Of a DNA stretch of 64,000 nt, positions 1 to 10,937 are shown piece by piece. The stretch lies in assembly GCF_026210795.1 (NCBI RefSeq), contig NC_089452.1:682001-746000 (forward strand). Direction: 5' to 3'. Under the pieces are notes generated by a model. The model did no database searches and was not told where the DNA came from. It worked only from the letters and a program-made list of their open reading frames with translations. The position numbers and the translations under genes are program-made. The DNA is from Rhizophagus irregularis. Lineage: Eukaryota; Glomeromycota; Glomeromycetes; Glomerales; Glomeraceae. The first letter of the stretch is position 1, and each line of letters begins with the position of its first letter.

Positions 1-1368
1 GATATTCCAGGTCGTTGCTCAATTACAACTGATATATGGTCAAGTATTAAAAATGAAGCATTTATTGGAGTTACAATTCATTTTATTACTAATGAATGGA
101 AGTTGAAGCATTTTACACTTGAAGTTTTGCGAATAACTGGTTCTCATACTGGAAATGCAATTTATGAAATTCTCAATAAACTTTTAGTAGATTTTGATCT
201 CAAACAAAAAATTATATCCATTACTACTGATAATGGAAGTAATATGGTTGTGGCTTGTAGATTGTTAAAAAATGATTTTGACATTCAAACACCTGCATTA
301 GATTTTATTCATTCTCGTTGTATATGTCATATATTAAATCTTGCAGTAAATGCAGGATTAAAACATGTAGAAAATTTAATTAAGAAGTTAAGAAAAATAG
401 TAAAACGTGTTAGGAGAACCCAATTATATCTTGAGGAATTAGAAAGATTAGCAATTGCTGCTAATCATACATTTAAGCATCCAATTTTGGATGTTAAAAC
501 CAGATGGAATTCTGTATTCTTTATGGCTGAACGTGCATTAATTCTTAAGGATGACTTATTAATAATAAAATCTCGACATCAACCACTTCAGGATATTTGG
601 CTTAATGAAAGGGAATGGGAAAAAATTGAAGTAAGTGTTAATTTTTATAATAATTATTAAATTATTATTTTATATTTAATTATTAATTACAAGTTTTAAT
701 TTTAGCATCTGGTTAATTTATTATCACAATTTCATATTGCTACAGCCGAACTTTCCACACAAACATATCCAACAATAGCATATGCAAGAGTAGTACTTTT
801 AGGTTTACTTGTTGATCTTAATGAAAATAGAGGTCATAACTATTCTCTTAGTGAAGTTCTTTTGGCAATCCGTAATAAAATTCAAGAATATTGGGCTCAC
901 ATTGATAAAATGACTCATGTTCCAGCATTTTTTGACCCAAGGTACAAAACAATTGCATACAAAAACTTGGAAATCAATGAGATTCTTGAACCCATTCGTA
1001 ATAATTTTCCAGATTCAGCTTTAAGTAATTTGCCATCTAATAATAATGCATCTATATTTGTTCAACGTTTATCATCTGTACGTCAACAAAGAAATTCAAA
1101 TACTGATGAATTGTTAAAATACTGGGAATCAGCAGATGCAAGTTTTGATATAGAACCATTATCATGGTGGCATGCTCATTCAACAGAATACCCTATATTA
1201 TCAAAAATGGCCCAGAGTTATTTATCTGTACAAGCTTCTTCAGTACCCTGTGAACAATTATTTTCTTTGGCTGGTAATGTGGTAAGTAAAAAAAGAAATA
1301 GGTTGGATGAGGATACAACTAGGGCATGTTTGTGTTTAAGAAGTTGGATGATTGAAGGAATTGAATAA
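1..1368 (+). CDS. hAT-family transposase, 5' end outside the window
   Basis: The reading frame is open from base 1, so the N-terminus (usually a BED zinc finger) lies upstream. Two exons are visible: 1-630 and 706-1368, separated by a 75-bp intron (GTAAGT donor at 631, TTTTAG acceptor ending at 705). They join in phase 0 and give about 430 residues. Family marks are TTDIWSS near the start, TDNGSNMV (one of the catalytic Asp regions), the CICHILNL motif, and a C-terminal hAT dimerisation domain with YPILSKMAQSYLSVQ and CEQLFSLAG. hAT transposases cut and paste DNA in the nucleus and make 8-bp target duplications. No internal stop or frameshift is seen in this part, so the copy may be young. 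Whether it is active cannot be judged without the missing 5' end. Confidence 0.9.
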
Positions 1369-1624
1369 CTTAAATATTTTAATTTAGTATAATGAATTTA
1401 AATATATTAATTATATATAAGGAGTTTCAATATTTTCCAGCAAAAATTTACTAAATTTAAACATTATTAGCATTATTCATTTATTAACATTTATTAGTAT
1501 TTTTTTTATTGGTTTATTGACAATTATTTAGTTATTTTTTTTTGTAAAAATCATTAATAAAAAACTTTTAATAAGTTTAATGATATTGTTTATTAACGAA
1601 TTATTAATAAATCAATAAAATTTA

Positions 1625-1748
1625 AAATTCGGTTTTGTACCGGTTTTACGGTTCAGTTTTACCGGTCGGTTATGCGGTCAGTTCGGTTTTGGTTGAAAAC
1701 CGCGGTTTTAAAACTGAAACCGAACCGAACCGACCGTTGGCATCCCTA
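1625..1748 (+). mobile_element. 3' terminal region of the hAT element
   Basis: After about 250 bp of AT-rich 3' flank the sequence becomes unusually GC-richer and self-complementary, with many CGGTT and AACCG blocks either side of AAAACCGCGGTTTT. It ends in CCAACGG... read outward as TAGGGATGCCAACGG on the minus strand. TAGGGATG is typical of hAT terminal inverted repeats. The matching 5' end and the 8-bp duplication lie outside the window, so the exact border is inferred. Confidence 0.6.
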
Positions 1749-2002
1749 ATCGACAATAAACTTGATTTGTATGATTATCAGATATCTCCATAATAATACT
1801 ACTTTTTTTTGGACTATTTATTCAAATTATTAATTATTAAAATTGTAACTTATAAAAAAGGTTTATATAAGATATTAAAGAATTGTAAATTTAAAGTTAC
1901 ATTGAAAAAAAATTTATATGATTAATATTTTTTTTAACCAAGTATTTCATATATTAGAATTTGTTTGAACTTGATGTGATTTTATAATTATGTAATAATT
2001 CA

Positions 2003-2230
2003 TATACTATACTAAATTTGTCAAACAAACTATAAAATAGCTTATACTTTATACTATACTAAATTTGTCAAACAATATATTTACGAAAGTATAATATTAA
2101 CTATAAAATAGCTTATACTTTATACTATATTAAATTTGTCAAACAATATATTTACGAAAGTATAATATTAACTATAAAATAGCTTATACTTTATACTATA
2201 TTAAATTTGTCAAACAATATATTTACGAAA
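2003..2230. repeat. Three-copy tandem repeat, period 71 bp
   Basis: The block beginning ACTATAAAATAGCTTATACT recurs at 2029, 2100 and 2171, exactly 71 bp apart. It contains CTATATTAAATTTGTCAAAC and TATATTTACGAAAGTATAAT. The copies are almost identical. The array ends about 70 bp upstream of the next start codon, so it is part of that gene's 5' region. The preceding 1749-2002 is AT-rich and shows no feature. Confidence 0.9.
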
Positions 2231-2301
2231 ATATATTTATTTTTCTTTCAAAATCTCTTAACAACTGAAATAAATACTTTTATTTTTTTTATTTTTAAAA
2301 T

Positions 2302-4261
2302 ATGGGAAAATACAAAAAACCTGCTATACGAAATAAAAAGAAACTTGTTGATGAAATAAGTGATCCTGAAATGGCTTATATGAAACGTCAACTAGAAATA
2401 TTAAAAGCTGATAATGAACGGTTGCGAAAAGAACGACTTAAAAATGACCAAAACTCCAGTAAAACTTTAGCTTTAACTGTAGCAAGCATTGGTAAAAATT
2501 CTAAAGCTAAACATATTAATAACCATAAAAAATCAAATAAGGAGATTAGTGACTCTGAAACTAATATTTCAAATAATCAAAAAGTATACAAATATAACAA
2601 AACACGTAAAATTATTAATGTTTCAGAAAATTCTGAGACAGATGAGTTGACTTATAAGCAAGTATTAAAGAAGCGCAAACATCGCAAAAACAAACAAGCA
2701 AATAAAGTAACAACTATATCTAGTGATTCTGAAACAAATAATGAACAAATATTATTAAAAAAATATAAAAAGAAAATAAATGATAATGAAAGTGATATTG
2801 AAGATATGTCAATTTCTCAAGTAAGGTTTTTTTTTTTAATTTATAATTGCAAATATTAAACTAAACATTTTTTTTAAAGAAAACGAAAACACCAATTGCA
2901 AAACCAACTAACTTGAAATGGTATGATCTGCCAAAGCTATTGTCACTTGATAATAAAGTTTATGCATCGTATAGAGTAAGTTTAAGATATTATTTAATTA
3001 TATCCAAATATTCTATGATGCATTGTTATAATATTATCATTATTATTTTAGAGTGCTATGCGTGAATTTATAGCAGAAAAATGGAATGGAAATACTCCAG
3101 AATATCGCAAGATAAGTATGACTAAAAAACGCTATTTGGTTGAAAAGGTATATCAGTTTAATGATATTATAATTGACATAACAATAACAATTAAGTAATA
3201 ACAAATTATTTTAGCACAAATCAAATAATCCAGATTTTCCATTATCAATTGGTGATTGGGCTATTCAAATGATGATGCGTCGTGCTATTAATCAACAGCG
3301 TATGTTGATTAAACATAATTTTTTAAAGTTTATTACTTATTTATTTTATATTTTTAGGTAAAGTAGAAAGAAAAGTTACAAAGAATGTTAAGCATTCTCG
3401 TGTTATGAAAAGTAAAGTGATGGTAGCTAAGACTAATAAATCTAATAAAATTCATGGTATGTATATAATATATATTATTTGATTATTATTTATTAATTTA
3501 TATATTAAATCTCCATTTAATTAAGATTCAGTATCAGAAGATGCCGATGCTACCAATGATGAGGATGCCGATACTAATAATGATGAAGATGCCGATACTA
3601 ACAATAATGAAGATGCCAATACTAATAATGATGAAGATGCCAATACTAACAATGATGAAGATTCTGATACTAATAATGATGAAGATGCCGATACTAATAA
3701 TGATGAGGATGCCGATACTAATAATGATGAAGATGCCGATACTGAAGAAGATGCCAATATTAACAATGGTGAAGATGCTGGTAATGTTGAAGACACTGAT
3801 ACTACTAATTATGAAGATGCAAATAGTGTAAACGATAATAAAAATACTAATTCAAATACTAATAACAATAAATATAAAGGTAAGGTTTTATAATTTTATA
3901 TTTTAAAAGTATGATTGCCGACCTGAATTAATTTTCTCCATTAAAAATAAAAAGACGATTCAAGATCCATTAATAAAAAATTGGATACCAAAAAGTCTAG
4001 AAGAATTTTAAAAATGCGGTATGTAAAAGATTATATAATAGTAAATTTTATAGAAATTTTATTAACTAATAATAATTTTATAGACAAGATATAGTTAATT
4101 CTAATAATTCCGAAATTCAAAAAAGTAAATATGGACGAAAGGTTAATAATAGCAAAAGGAGTATGCAAGAAGCAGATCAAGGCGAGGATACGCAAGAAAA
4201 TCAAAAATCTAATAGACGATCTAAAAGAATAGCCAACAAGTTAGCTAATAGTAATACTTAA
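2302..4261 (+). CDS. Lys-rich protein with coiled coil and acidic repeats, eight exons, function unknown
   Basis: Eight exons can be joined with consistent phases and canonical GT-AG introns: 2302-2820, 2880-2975, 3052-3147, 3215-3299, 3358-3456, 3526-3879, 3955-4018 and 4084-4261, giving 496 residues and a stop at 4259-4261. The N-terminal 175 residues are very Lys-rich, with a short predicted coiled coil around residues 26-48 (MAYMKRQLEILKADNERLRK). Exons 2-4 encode a more ordinary folded-looking segment with KWYDLPKLL and IGDWAIQMMMRRAIN. Exon 6 encodes an eight-residue acidic repeat of the EDADTNND type. The C-terminus is basic (SNRRSKRIANK). Charge distribution suggests a nuclear or nucleic-acid-associated protein, but I do not recognise a family. 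Exon boundaries are my own reading; exons 5 and 7 are the least certain. Confidence 0.65.
3536..3800 (+). repeat. In-frame acidic minisatellite within exon 6
   Basis: GATGAAGATGCCGATACTAA-type units of 24 bp (with some 18-bp and variant units) run tandemly and encode EDADTNND. In the gene frame they give a run of Asp, Glu and Asn. The other frames of the same repeat give spurious Met/Pro- and Ser/Leu-rich products, which are not genes. Confidence 0.85.
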
Positions 4262-4269
4262 TAAAAATA

Positions 4270-4475
4270 CAGATTCAATATAAAATTGATATAATTATCA
4301 CACATTTCATTATGTATAATAATAGTATAAATACAACGCAGATTTAATATAAAAATAACATAATTATTGCACATTTTATTATATATAATAATAACATAAA
4401 TATAACACAGATTTAATACAAAATTAACATAATTATTCTGCATTTTTTATTAACACAAATTGGTGCATTTTCAGA
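4270..4475. repeat. Three-copy tandem repeat, period 69 bp
   Basis: CAGATTYAATAYAAAATT blocks begin at 4270, 4339 and 4408, exactly 69 bp apart, with ATAATTATYRCACATTTYAT inside each unit. The array starts only nine bases after the stop codon of the preceding gene, so it forms its 3' UTR or flank. It is a different sequence from the 71-bp array upstream of the gene. Confidence 0.85.
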
Positions 4476-5811
4476 CATTTATAAGACAAAATATTATACA
4501 TAATTTTGATACAAATTTAACACATTTTTTTTTTATAGGGGGGGCGACACGTTATCATTGTGCTAACTCCCCAAATTTTTATTCAGAAAATAATTTTTAA
4601 ATAAGCACTTAATAATTTCATTGTTAAAGTAATAATAGATTAATTAACAGGTTTTGTCTTTTTGATAATAACTTATCAAATGTCATACGAAGTTGAAATG
4701 TTTGGTTTTCTTTATCAAATTTTTTAGATGCATCTCTCATTTCTTTTCCTTATAACTAAATTTTTCTTCTTCCCCTATAATAAAAAACACCAAAATTCAA
4801 GTATTTATACTAATTCATCAGCTTTTGAATTTTTAGACAAAAAGCATTTTGAAGATATTTTAATGTTATTTACAACAAACATAGAATAATAAATTTTATA
4901 AAATAGCTACTTCATTAATTGAATTTTAATTTTATTAAAGGTATAAATTAATATAAATAAAAAATAAATTACGTAATTTAGTTTAATATGTTTAATATGT
5001 GAAATTGTAATTGTGTTAATTGTGTTCAAAAAAAAACAATTGTTTCAATTAAAATAAATAAAATGTAATAATTGTAAAATGATAAATTTATTTTTCATTT
5101 AATAAAAAAAATTAAGAAAATGTTACGCAAAAAGTAAATTAAATAAATATAATAAACATAAAATTTAATTTTTCTATTAATTTATTTATTATATCAAAAA
5201 ATTCATTTTTATTTTTATTTTTTTTTTGTAACCACATTATTCCCAACATTCATATTCCCGACACTTATTATCCATTTAAGTGCAATACAATTATTAAATA
5301 TAATAAGACACTAACCAACTACCCGGATAAATCTAGGGTAAAACTAGGGATGCATCCAGGGTAACTACCCAGGGGTTTTGATCAGTACGGCGCTTCATAA
5401 TGATGCTATATATTTCCTTTTTTGAAAATTAGTAGAAAATATAATTCTGACCAGAATTATTTATACTCATAATTTTGCATTTCCTAAAATGGATGATGAC
5501 CTGTTCAAAAATCCTGAAATTTAAATGACGTCATTTCCGGCCATTCCAACATTATTATTATTTTTCTTCTTCTTCTTTATAACGATTAACAAATAAATCA
5601 ATGAAATACGTAAGATTATTAGAGCGCCACAAAATAGGGTTTAAAGATTCAATAGAAAGATCTATAGATGGTAGTAGTCATTTAGCATGGTTGTCATCAT
5701 TATACTCGCCCATAACACCATTCACGCCCGAAATAACAGTGTCAGAAAATAAGAAATATAATTATCAGTTATTGTTTAAAAATTAAAACTAGGAAACGGG
5801 AACCGTTGTAA
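4476..5811. other. AT-rich intergenic stretch without a convincing gene
   Basis: Mostly A/T runs. A GC-richer patch at about 5310-5400 (ACCCGGATAAATCTAGGG, GGGATGCATCCAGGGTAAC) may be the worn end of a DNA transposon, but no partner end was found. A 61-codon open frame at 5601-5786 starts with ATG and has ordinary composition (MKYVRLLERHKIGFKDSIER), but there is no family match, no clear intron and no repeat support, so I do not call it a gene. Confidence 0.6.
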
Positions 5812-5926
5812 GTCCGGAGCGAAAAACTAAAATTTGAGATTTCATTGGGTGATGATCACGTGCGGACAGAGAATTCACGTGATCTTTTTATTTCATAGTG
5901 CGTAGACATGTCGCTTCGCTCCGGAC
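5812..5926. repeat. Nested inverted repeat (115-bp hairpin, MITE-like)
   Basis: GTCCGGAGCGAA at 5812-5823 is the exact reverse complement of TTCGCTCCGGAC at 5915-5926. Inside lies a second perfect pair, GATCACGTG at 5854-5862 and CACGTGATC at 5876-5884. No target duplication is evident, so it may be a small transposon relic or a structured non-coding sequence. 5927-6596 is plain AT-rich DNA. Confidence 0.75.
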
Positions 5927-6604
5927 AATTATACATCAACAATGGCAAGATGTTGAAATTTAATAAGCAAGGCTAGGTACCAAAATAAAAGAGTGGATGA
6001 ATGATAAGTGAAAATTATTAAGTTTAATAATTACTTAATTACAAAAATTAGATTTAATATTTTAAGGTTTTAAATTTTATTAATTTTGGAATAATTATAT
6101 TAAAAAAAAATTATTTGAGAATCTACTAAAAATAATGTTATTTATTGGAAAAACTCTTCACCCCAAAATCCTTGTGTTGATCCAAAGATTTAATTTGGCT
6201 AGTGGAGATTTAGTTATGAAATTTATGAAATTTGTAATCATAATTGTAAGATAGAAAATATATGTTAATTTTGACGTGTATATTTTTTAAGTCTCAGAAC
6301 ACAGTAATTTATGTAAAAATATCTAGTAATATATAGTGATTTTTTATAACACTTCGCAAAATATTAATGTCTTATTACAAAATTAATATTTCTTATCGGT
6401 CTTTAATATGTTTTTTGCAAAAATCTGCACTTGACATTAAAACCAAATAAAATTTTGAAAATACTAAACTAAAATACTATAAAGTAATATGAATAACAAA
6501 GAAAAATTACGTGTTAATCCATGCAGAAAATCAGTAATGACCGATTTTGTCATCATTAAAAATTGGCATAATTTATTTTCCTGTCAATTAAATTTTGGAC
6601 ATTG

Positions 6605-6985
6605 TAGAGGTTGGAACTGACCAAAAAAACCTTAATCGATTAATAATCGATTAACCAAGGGCCCTAATCGATTAATAATCGATTAATATTAAAATATTAA
6701 AAATTTTTTTTTTTTGACCGCAGATTGCACCAAATTGTTTTTGATCATACATTTAGTTATAGGAAAGTCTTATTTATTATTATTATCATTAAAAAATTAA
6801 TACAAATTCTTCCAAGTTCGGAGAACACGTGACCAAAAATTCACAGCTCTGGGCCGCATTAGATAATTTGACCAGAATTATGGGTTGATAATTTTAATCG
6901 ATTAACCGATTTTTGAGATACTTTAATCGATTAACCGTCTTAGTCGATTAATTAATCGATTAACCTTAATCGATTCCAAACTCTA
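6605..6985. mobile_element. hAT-type MITE, 381 bp, with 8-bp target duplication
   Basis: Ends TAGAGGTTGGAA (6605-6616) and TTCCAAACTCTA (6974-6985) are inverted with one mismatch. The element is flanked on both sides by GGACATTG (6597-6604 and 6986-6993), a perfect 8-bp target duplication as made by hAT transposases. Both subterminal parts are packed with the palindrome TTAATCGATTAA and variants (6631-6690 and 6895-6975), likely transposase-binding or structural repeats. There is no ORF, so it is non-autonomous. Confidence 0.85.
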
Positions 6986-7339
6986 GGACATTGAGCACTA
7001 CGAAGAATATTTTCAACTTTTAAGTTCTGCTGCTTGTCGTTGCTCCTTTTGAAACTCATTAACTATAGTATAGATTTCTATAAGTGTTTGATTAACCTAA
7101 AGTTACTCAGCTTCCAGCGACGATGCCAATTTTCAATATAATTTTGTGTTTTTGGAGCACCTATCTCCACTAAGTCATGTACAGACTATAGCTGTGGTGA
7201 GAAAAGAGGCGAGGCATACATGAGTTATATCTCCATTTTCACTATTTTTCTATTTGCATTTTTTATTTTTGTTTCTTATATTTAATGAACACCTTACTAA
7301 CTTATTCTACTTTTTATTACTTTATGGATTTTAATTCTT

Positions 7340-7960
7340 TTAACTATCTCCCTTAGTCCCTTTTTGTCCTTTATTTTTCCGTATATTTTCATTTTTAATA
7401 TCTCCCTTTCATACTCATCATTTTTTATATCTTTCTTAATTTCTCGTTATCTTCCTTCGTCTCTTATTACCTTTTACGTTTCCATTCGTTTCAGTCATCA
7501 TTTTTTTTGCACCTTTCTTCATCTTCATTTTTTTTCACGCCTCTCATCATTGTTTATCATCTCCATTTATCCATCATCTTTTTACATTTTCTTTCTTTCC
7601 TCATCATTTTTTTTTTACGTCTTCCTTCGTCATCATCTTTTTGCATCTCCATTTGCCTCACATCATTTTTTTGCATCTCTATTCATCTCTTATTCTCTTT
7701 TTGAATCTCTATTCATTTCCCATCTTATTTTTTACATCTCATTTCATCCCATCATTTTTTTCATTTCTTTTACATCCTTATTCACCTCTCATCATTTATT
7801 TATATCTCTCTTCGTCCCCCATTATTTTTTTTACTTTTATTTATTATCTCATATATTTTTTAAGTTTCCTTTATGTCCTATCACGGTTTGACATCTCCAT
7901 TCGTTTCCATCCTGTTTTTATATTTCAATTCATCTCAATCATTTTTTTAATCTCTATTTA
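7340..7960. repeat. Degenerate polypyrimidine minisatellite
   Basis: About 600 bp of C/T-rich sequence built from loosely repeated CATCATTTTTTTGCATCTC-like units of roughly 30 bp. It is open in several frames only because stop codons are rare in such sequence; the predicted Phe/Ser/Leu products are artefacts. 6994-7339 and 7961-8220 show nothing else of note. Confidence 0.75.
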
Positions 7961-8220
7961 GTATCTTAATTTTCTTAATCTCTCTTTATATTTTACCATT
8001 TTTATCAAGATTTCCTTTTTTTTTTTGTATACCTATGTTATTTTTTAGTTTGGTTAAGTATGAATTTGATAATATTTTATTTTCTAATCAATGATTAACG
8101 TTATCGTTTAATATTGCATGTACCAATTAAAATAGTTATTTTTTATAAATATTTTTGTGAAAATGTATTTTCTGCAGCAAAAAATTAACAAACTAAAGAA
8201 AATTAGAAAATCCAAAATTA

Positions 8221-9536
8221 GCTAACCGTCACCTCGCCTGGGTTTTTTTTTCAAATATGTCACATGATGTACAATATATAGTAATTTATTAATCGGTCGA
8301 TGGCTGATTTTTTTTAACTTAGCTAATTTACTTAAAATTTTATTGCGAAGATATTTTTAAAAAGAATTTTTTGCAAACATATTTATTCAAAATAATCTTA
8401 TTTAATTTATTTAATGAAATTTTATTTGCAAATATTAAAATTTAAGCCACACATTTACGATTTTAAAGAAAAAATCACCATATTTATTTTTAATGAAGTG
8501 ATATAAACCAAAAAAAACAATAACAACGGACGCAAAAATTACCTTCTTGATCCGTGTAACCATATCATCACCCCACCGCATAAATAAATAAAAAATATAA
8601 GTAAATTACAATGTTCAAGGAGAAAGATGTTAATAAAAAAATGGGTAATGGAAAGTAATAGAAGATGAAGAAGAGTAATAAGGAAGTGATAGGAAACAAA
8701 AGGAGGAATAGGACATGATGAGAGATGAAAAGGAGAAATAGGACATGATGAGAGATAAAAAGGAGTGATGGGAGACGAAAAGAAGTGATAGGAGATGAAG
8801 GGGAGTGATGAGAGACGATAATGAGTGATGAGAGACGTGAAGAAGTGATGGGAGACAAAAAGAAATGATGGGAAGTAAACAGGAGAGAAAAAGAGATAAT
8901 AGAAGATGAAAAGTTGTAATAGAAAATAATGGGTGACGAAAGGATGGAATAATGAAAAGCAATACAAAAAATAAAAAAATGATCATGATAGGAGGTTGGG
9001 TAATGATAGAAAACCAAGTAAAAAAAAATCCATAAAAACCATAAAATAAAAAAAAATGTAGTTAGTAAGAAGATAGAAACGAAATAAAAAAAAATAAATA
9101 AATAAATAAACATACCTTTATTAATTGTAGAACCGAAAGAACTAAAATATCTAAAAAAAAAAAAGAAATAAAATTAGTGAAAACCGAAATATGAAACAGA
9201 ACAAAATAAAAAAAATAAAAAAATGAGTAAGAAACGAAACGTAAGGTGAAAAACAACTGAACCTTAATTGCAGAACCTGAAGGACTAAAGGACCTAAAAA
9301 TAATGAAATAGAGTAGTAAGAAACAAAGTATAAGCAGAATGTAAGTAAGAGATAAAAATAAAAGAAAGAAAAATACCTTGAGACTGAAAGAACCGAGGAA
9401 ACGAACCTATACTGAAAACGAGATTCGATAAACAAGTTAAACATGACGCGATCATGTGGCCAATATGGCCAATCAGAATATTAAATCTGTCACATGATCG
9501 AAGACCCAGGCGATGATCGTCCAGGCGACGGTTAGC
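8221..9536. mobile_element. 1.3-kb element with inverted termini, filled with minisatellite
   Basis: GCTAACCGTCACC at 8221 and, read from the other strand, GCTAACCGTCGCC ending at 9536 form inverted termini. A second block, TCGCCTGGGT, follows in both arms but is offset by about 12 bp in the right arm. AATT lies next to both ends but is too short and offset to be a sure target duplication. CGATCATGTG at 9449-9458 and CACATGATCG at 9491-9500 form an internal hairpin near the right end. The interior has no plausible coding gene. It holds a purine-rich minisatellite (8640-8960) and, on the minus strand, short segments bounded by TTTTTAG and GTATG-like sequences (for example 9116-9150 and 9263-9293). 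Confidence 0.6.
8640..8990 (-). repeat. Minisatellite, about 20-bp units
   Basis: Tandem GGAGTGATGGGAGACGAAAA-like units with variants run through this block. On the minus strand the unit reads CATCACTCC followed by TTTTCGTCTCC. The same repeat family fills the right edge of the window (from about 63500) in the opposite orientation. Long open frames across it on the minus strand are low-complexity artefacts. Confidence 0.85.
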
Positions 9537-10937
9537 AATTTCCAAATAAATTTATTAATTTTAATTTAGAGAGTGAGTTAACTCGGGGCAAGTTGGCAAA
9601 ATTAAAAAAGAATATATAATTAATTAATCACTTCAATTATAGTATTAAAGTTAAGTAATCTGCATTAAGCAAGTTTGCGTAAATCATTCATCTTATTAAG
9701 ATTTAATAATAAATTTATTCATCTTTTAATGCAAACAATTATAATGAGATTACGTTTCAAAGCCAAATAATGATTGAACCTTTTGTGCTACCATAAATAT
9801 TCTAAGCATATATAAGAAGTTCCTTATTATTTTTCCATTACACTCGCTAAACTAAAAATTCATAAAAAAAGTTTTAATACATGCCCGGGGATTCTAATAC
9901 ATAAATATGTATATTGAAGTTAATATTTAGCAGATTTTATTTATTATTACGGACCCAGGTGATATTAATGTCAACCAGTTTTTTTTGGTATTGTGAATAA
10001 AATTTATGGCAAAACATAAATAATTTATTTTCTGAATTTGATATGGTCTTCTGCTGTAACGGTCCTTTTAAAATATTTGCTAAATTTCTCGCCATCAAGA
10101 GGTCAGATTACCACCATTGGATTCTCTTGATCGTATGGTTCGAATGATAATATCTGTGTAACAAAGACAGTTCAAGTATAATGTTTTAAAAATCAATTTT
10201 ATATTGTACGAAAGATAACGATAAAAGACAATCATTTCCAAAAGCAATATAACATTCAATAACATTATCACATAGTTGTAAGAAATCCAATAGTCTTAAT
10301 TTTGTTTTAATAATTTTGTTTTAATACAAGCCCTGGTTTATAGAGAAAATGAACCACATTTTGAAAATTTCTGTGGTAAATTGATAAATTTGGAGATTTT
10401 TGCAGAGTGTTTATAAAAATATGAAAATTTCAGTTAACAATTCAATATTATTACATATACTAAAATCATGATAATTTGTGCAATTGACAACAAATGAATC
10501 AATAGTAGCAAAAATAATATACAGTATCTATTAATTTTTGTGAAAATTAAACAATTTTCTTTGCTTCAGTTAAGGTAAGTGAATTCTTTCTGATGTCACG
10601 TTAGAGAGATGGTAACAGTGGACTTTTAACAATCAAAATCAATCATTGATAATAAATTATGATACTTCATCAATAAATTATAATACTTCATTTTTTCAGT
10701 TAAAACAAATAATCATGTATCCAGTATTTGCTAACAATAAATTAAGTTCACTACTGTGATTTAATTTGCCCAATTACAAACTGATTTATTTACTTAAAAT
10801 AAAACTTACATTTACAGTGTTGGACAAAAAATTATTCATTTCATTACAAATGTTCTATAACTAAGCAATTATATTTGAAATATCAAATAAATAAATTTGT
10901 AAAATTAATCATGTGCAATATGATGCTTATTTTGCAT
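9537..10937. other. AT-rich intergenic stretch
   Basis: No gene seen. One hairpin with a perfect 8-bp stem (ATCAAGAG 10094-10101, CTCTTGAT 10134-10141) is followed by GGTTCGAATGA, vaguely like a Pol III B box, but no tRNA fold is supported. The last part is the 3' flank of the minus-strand kinase gene that ends at 10938. Confidence 0.6.

Noticed and set aside
3521-3831. Met/Pro-rich (plus) and Ser/Leu-rich (minus) frames
   Set aside because: They are the wrong frames of the acidic repeat in exon 6 of the 2302-4261 gene, whose frame fits both neighbouring exons.
7364-7961. Overlapping open frames of 65-175 codons rich in Phe, Ser, Ile and His
   Set aside because: They lie in a polypyrimidine minisatellite, overlap in several frames and show no domain; stop codons are simply scarce there.
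8539-9545. Five minus-strand open frames of 64-181 codons
   Set aside because: All come from the complement of a purine-rich minisatellite and A-rich DNA. Their composition is repetitive, and no single frame is favoured.
10085-10160. A possible tRNA gene
   Set aside because: There is an 8-bp hairpin and GGTTCGAAT, but no acceptor stem, A box or anticodon arm could be formed.
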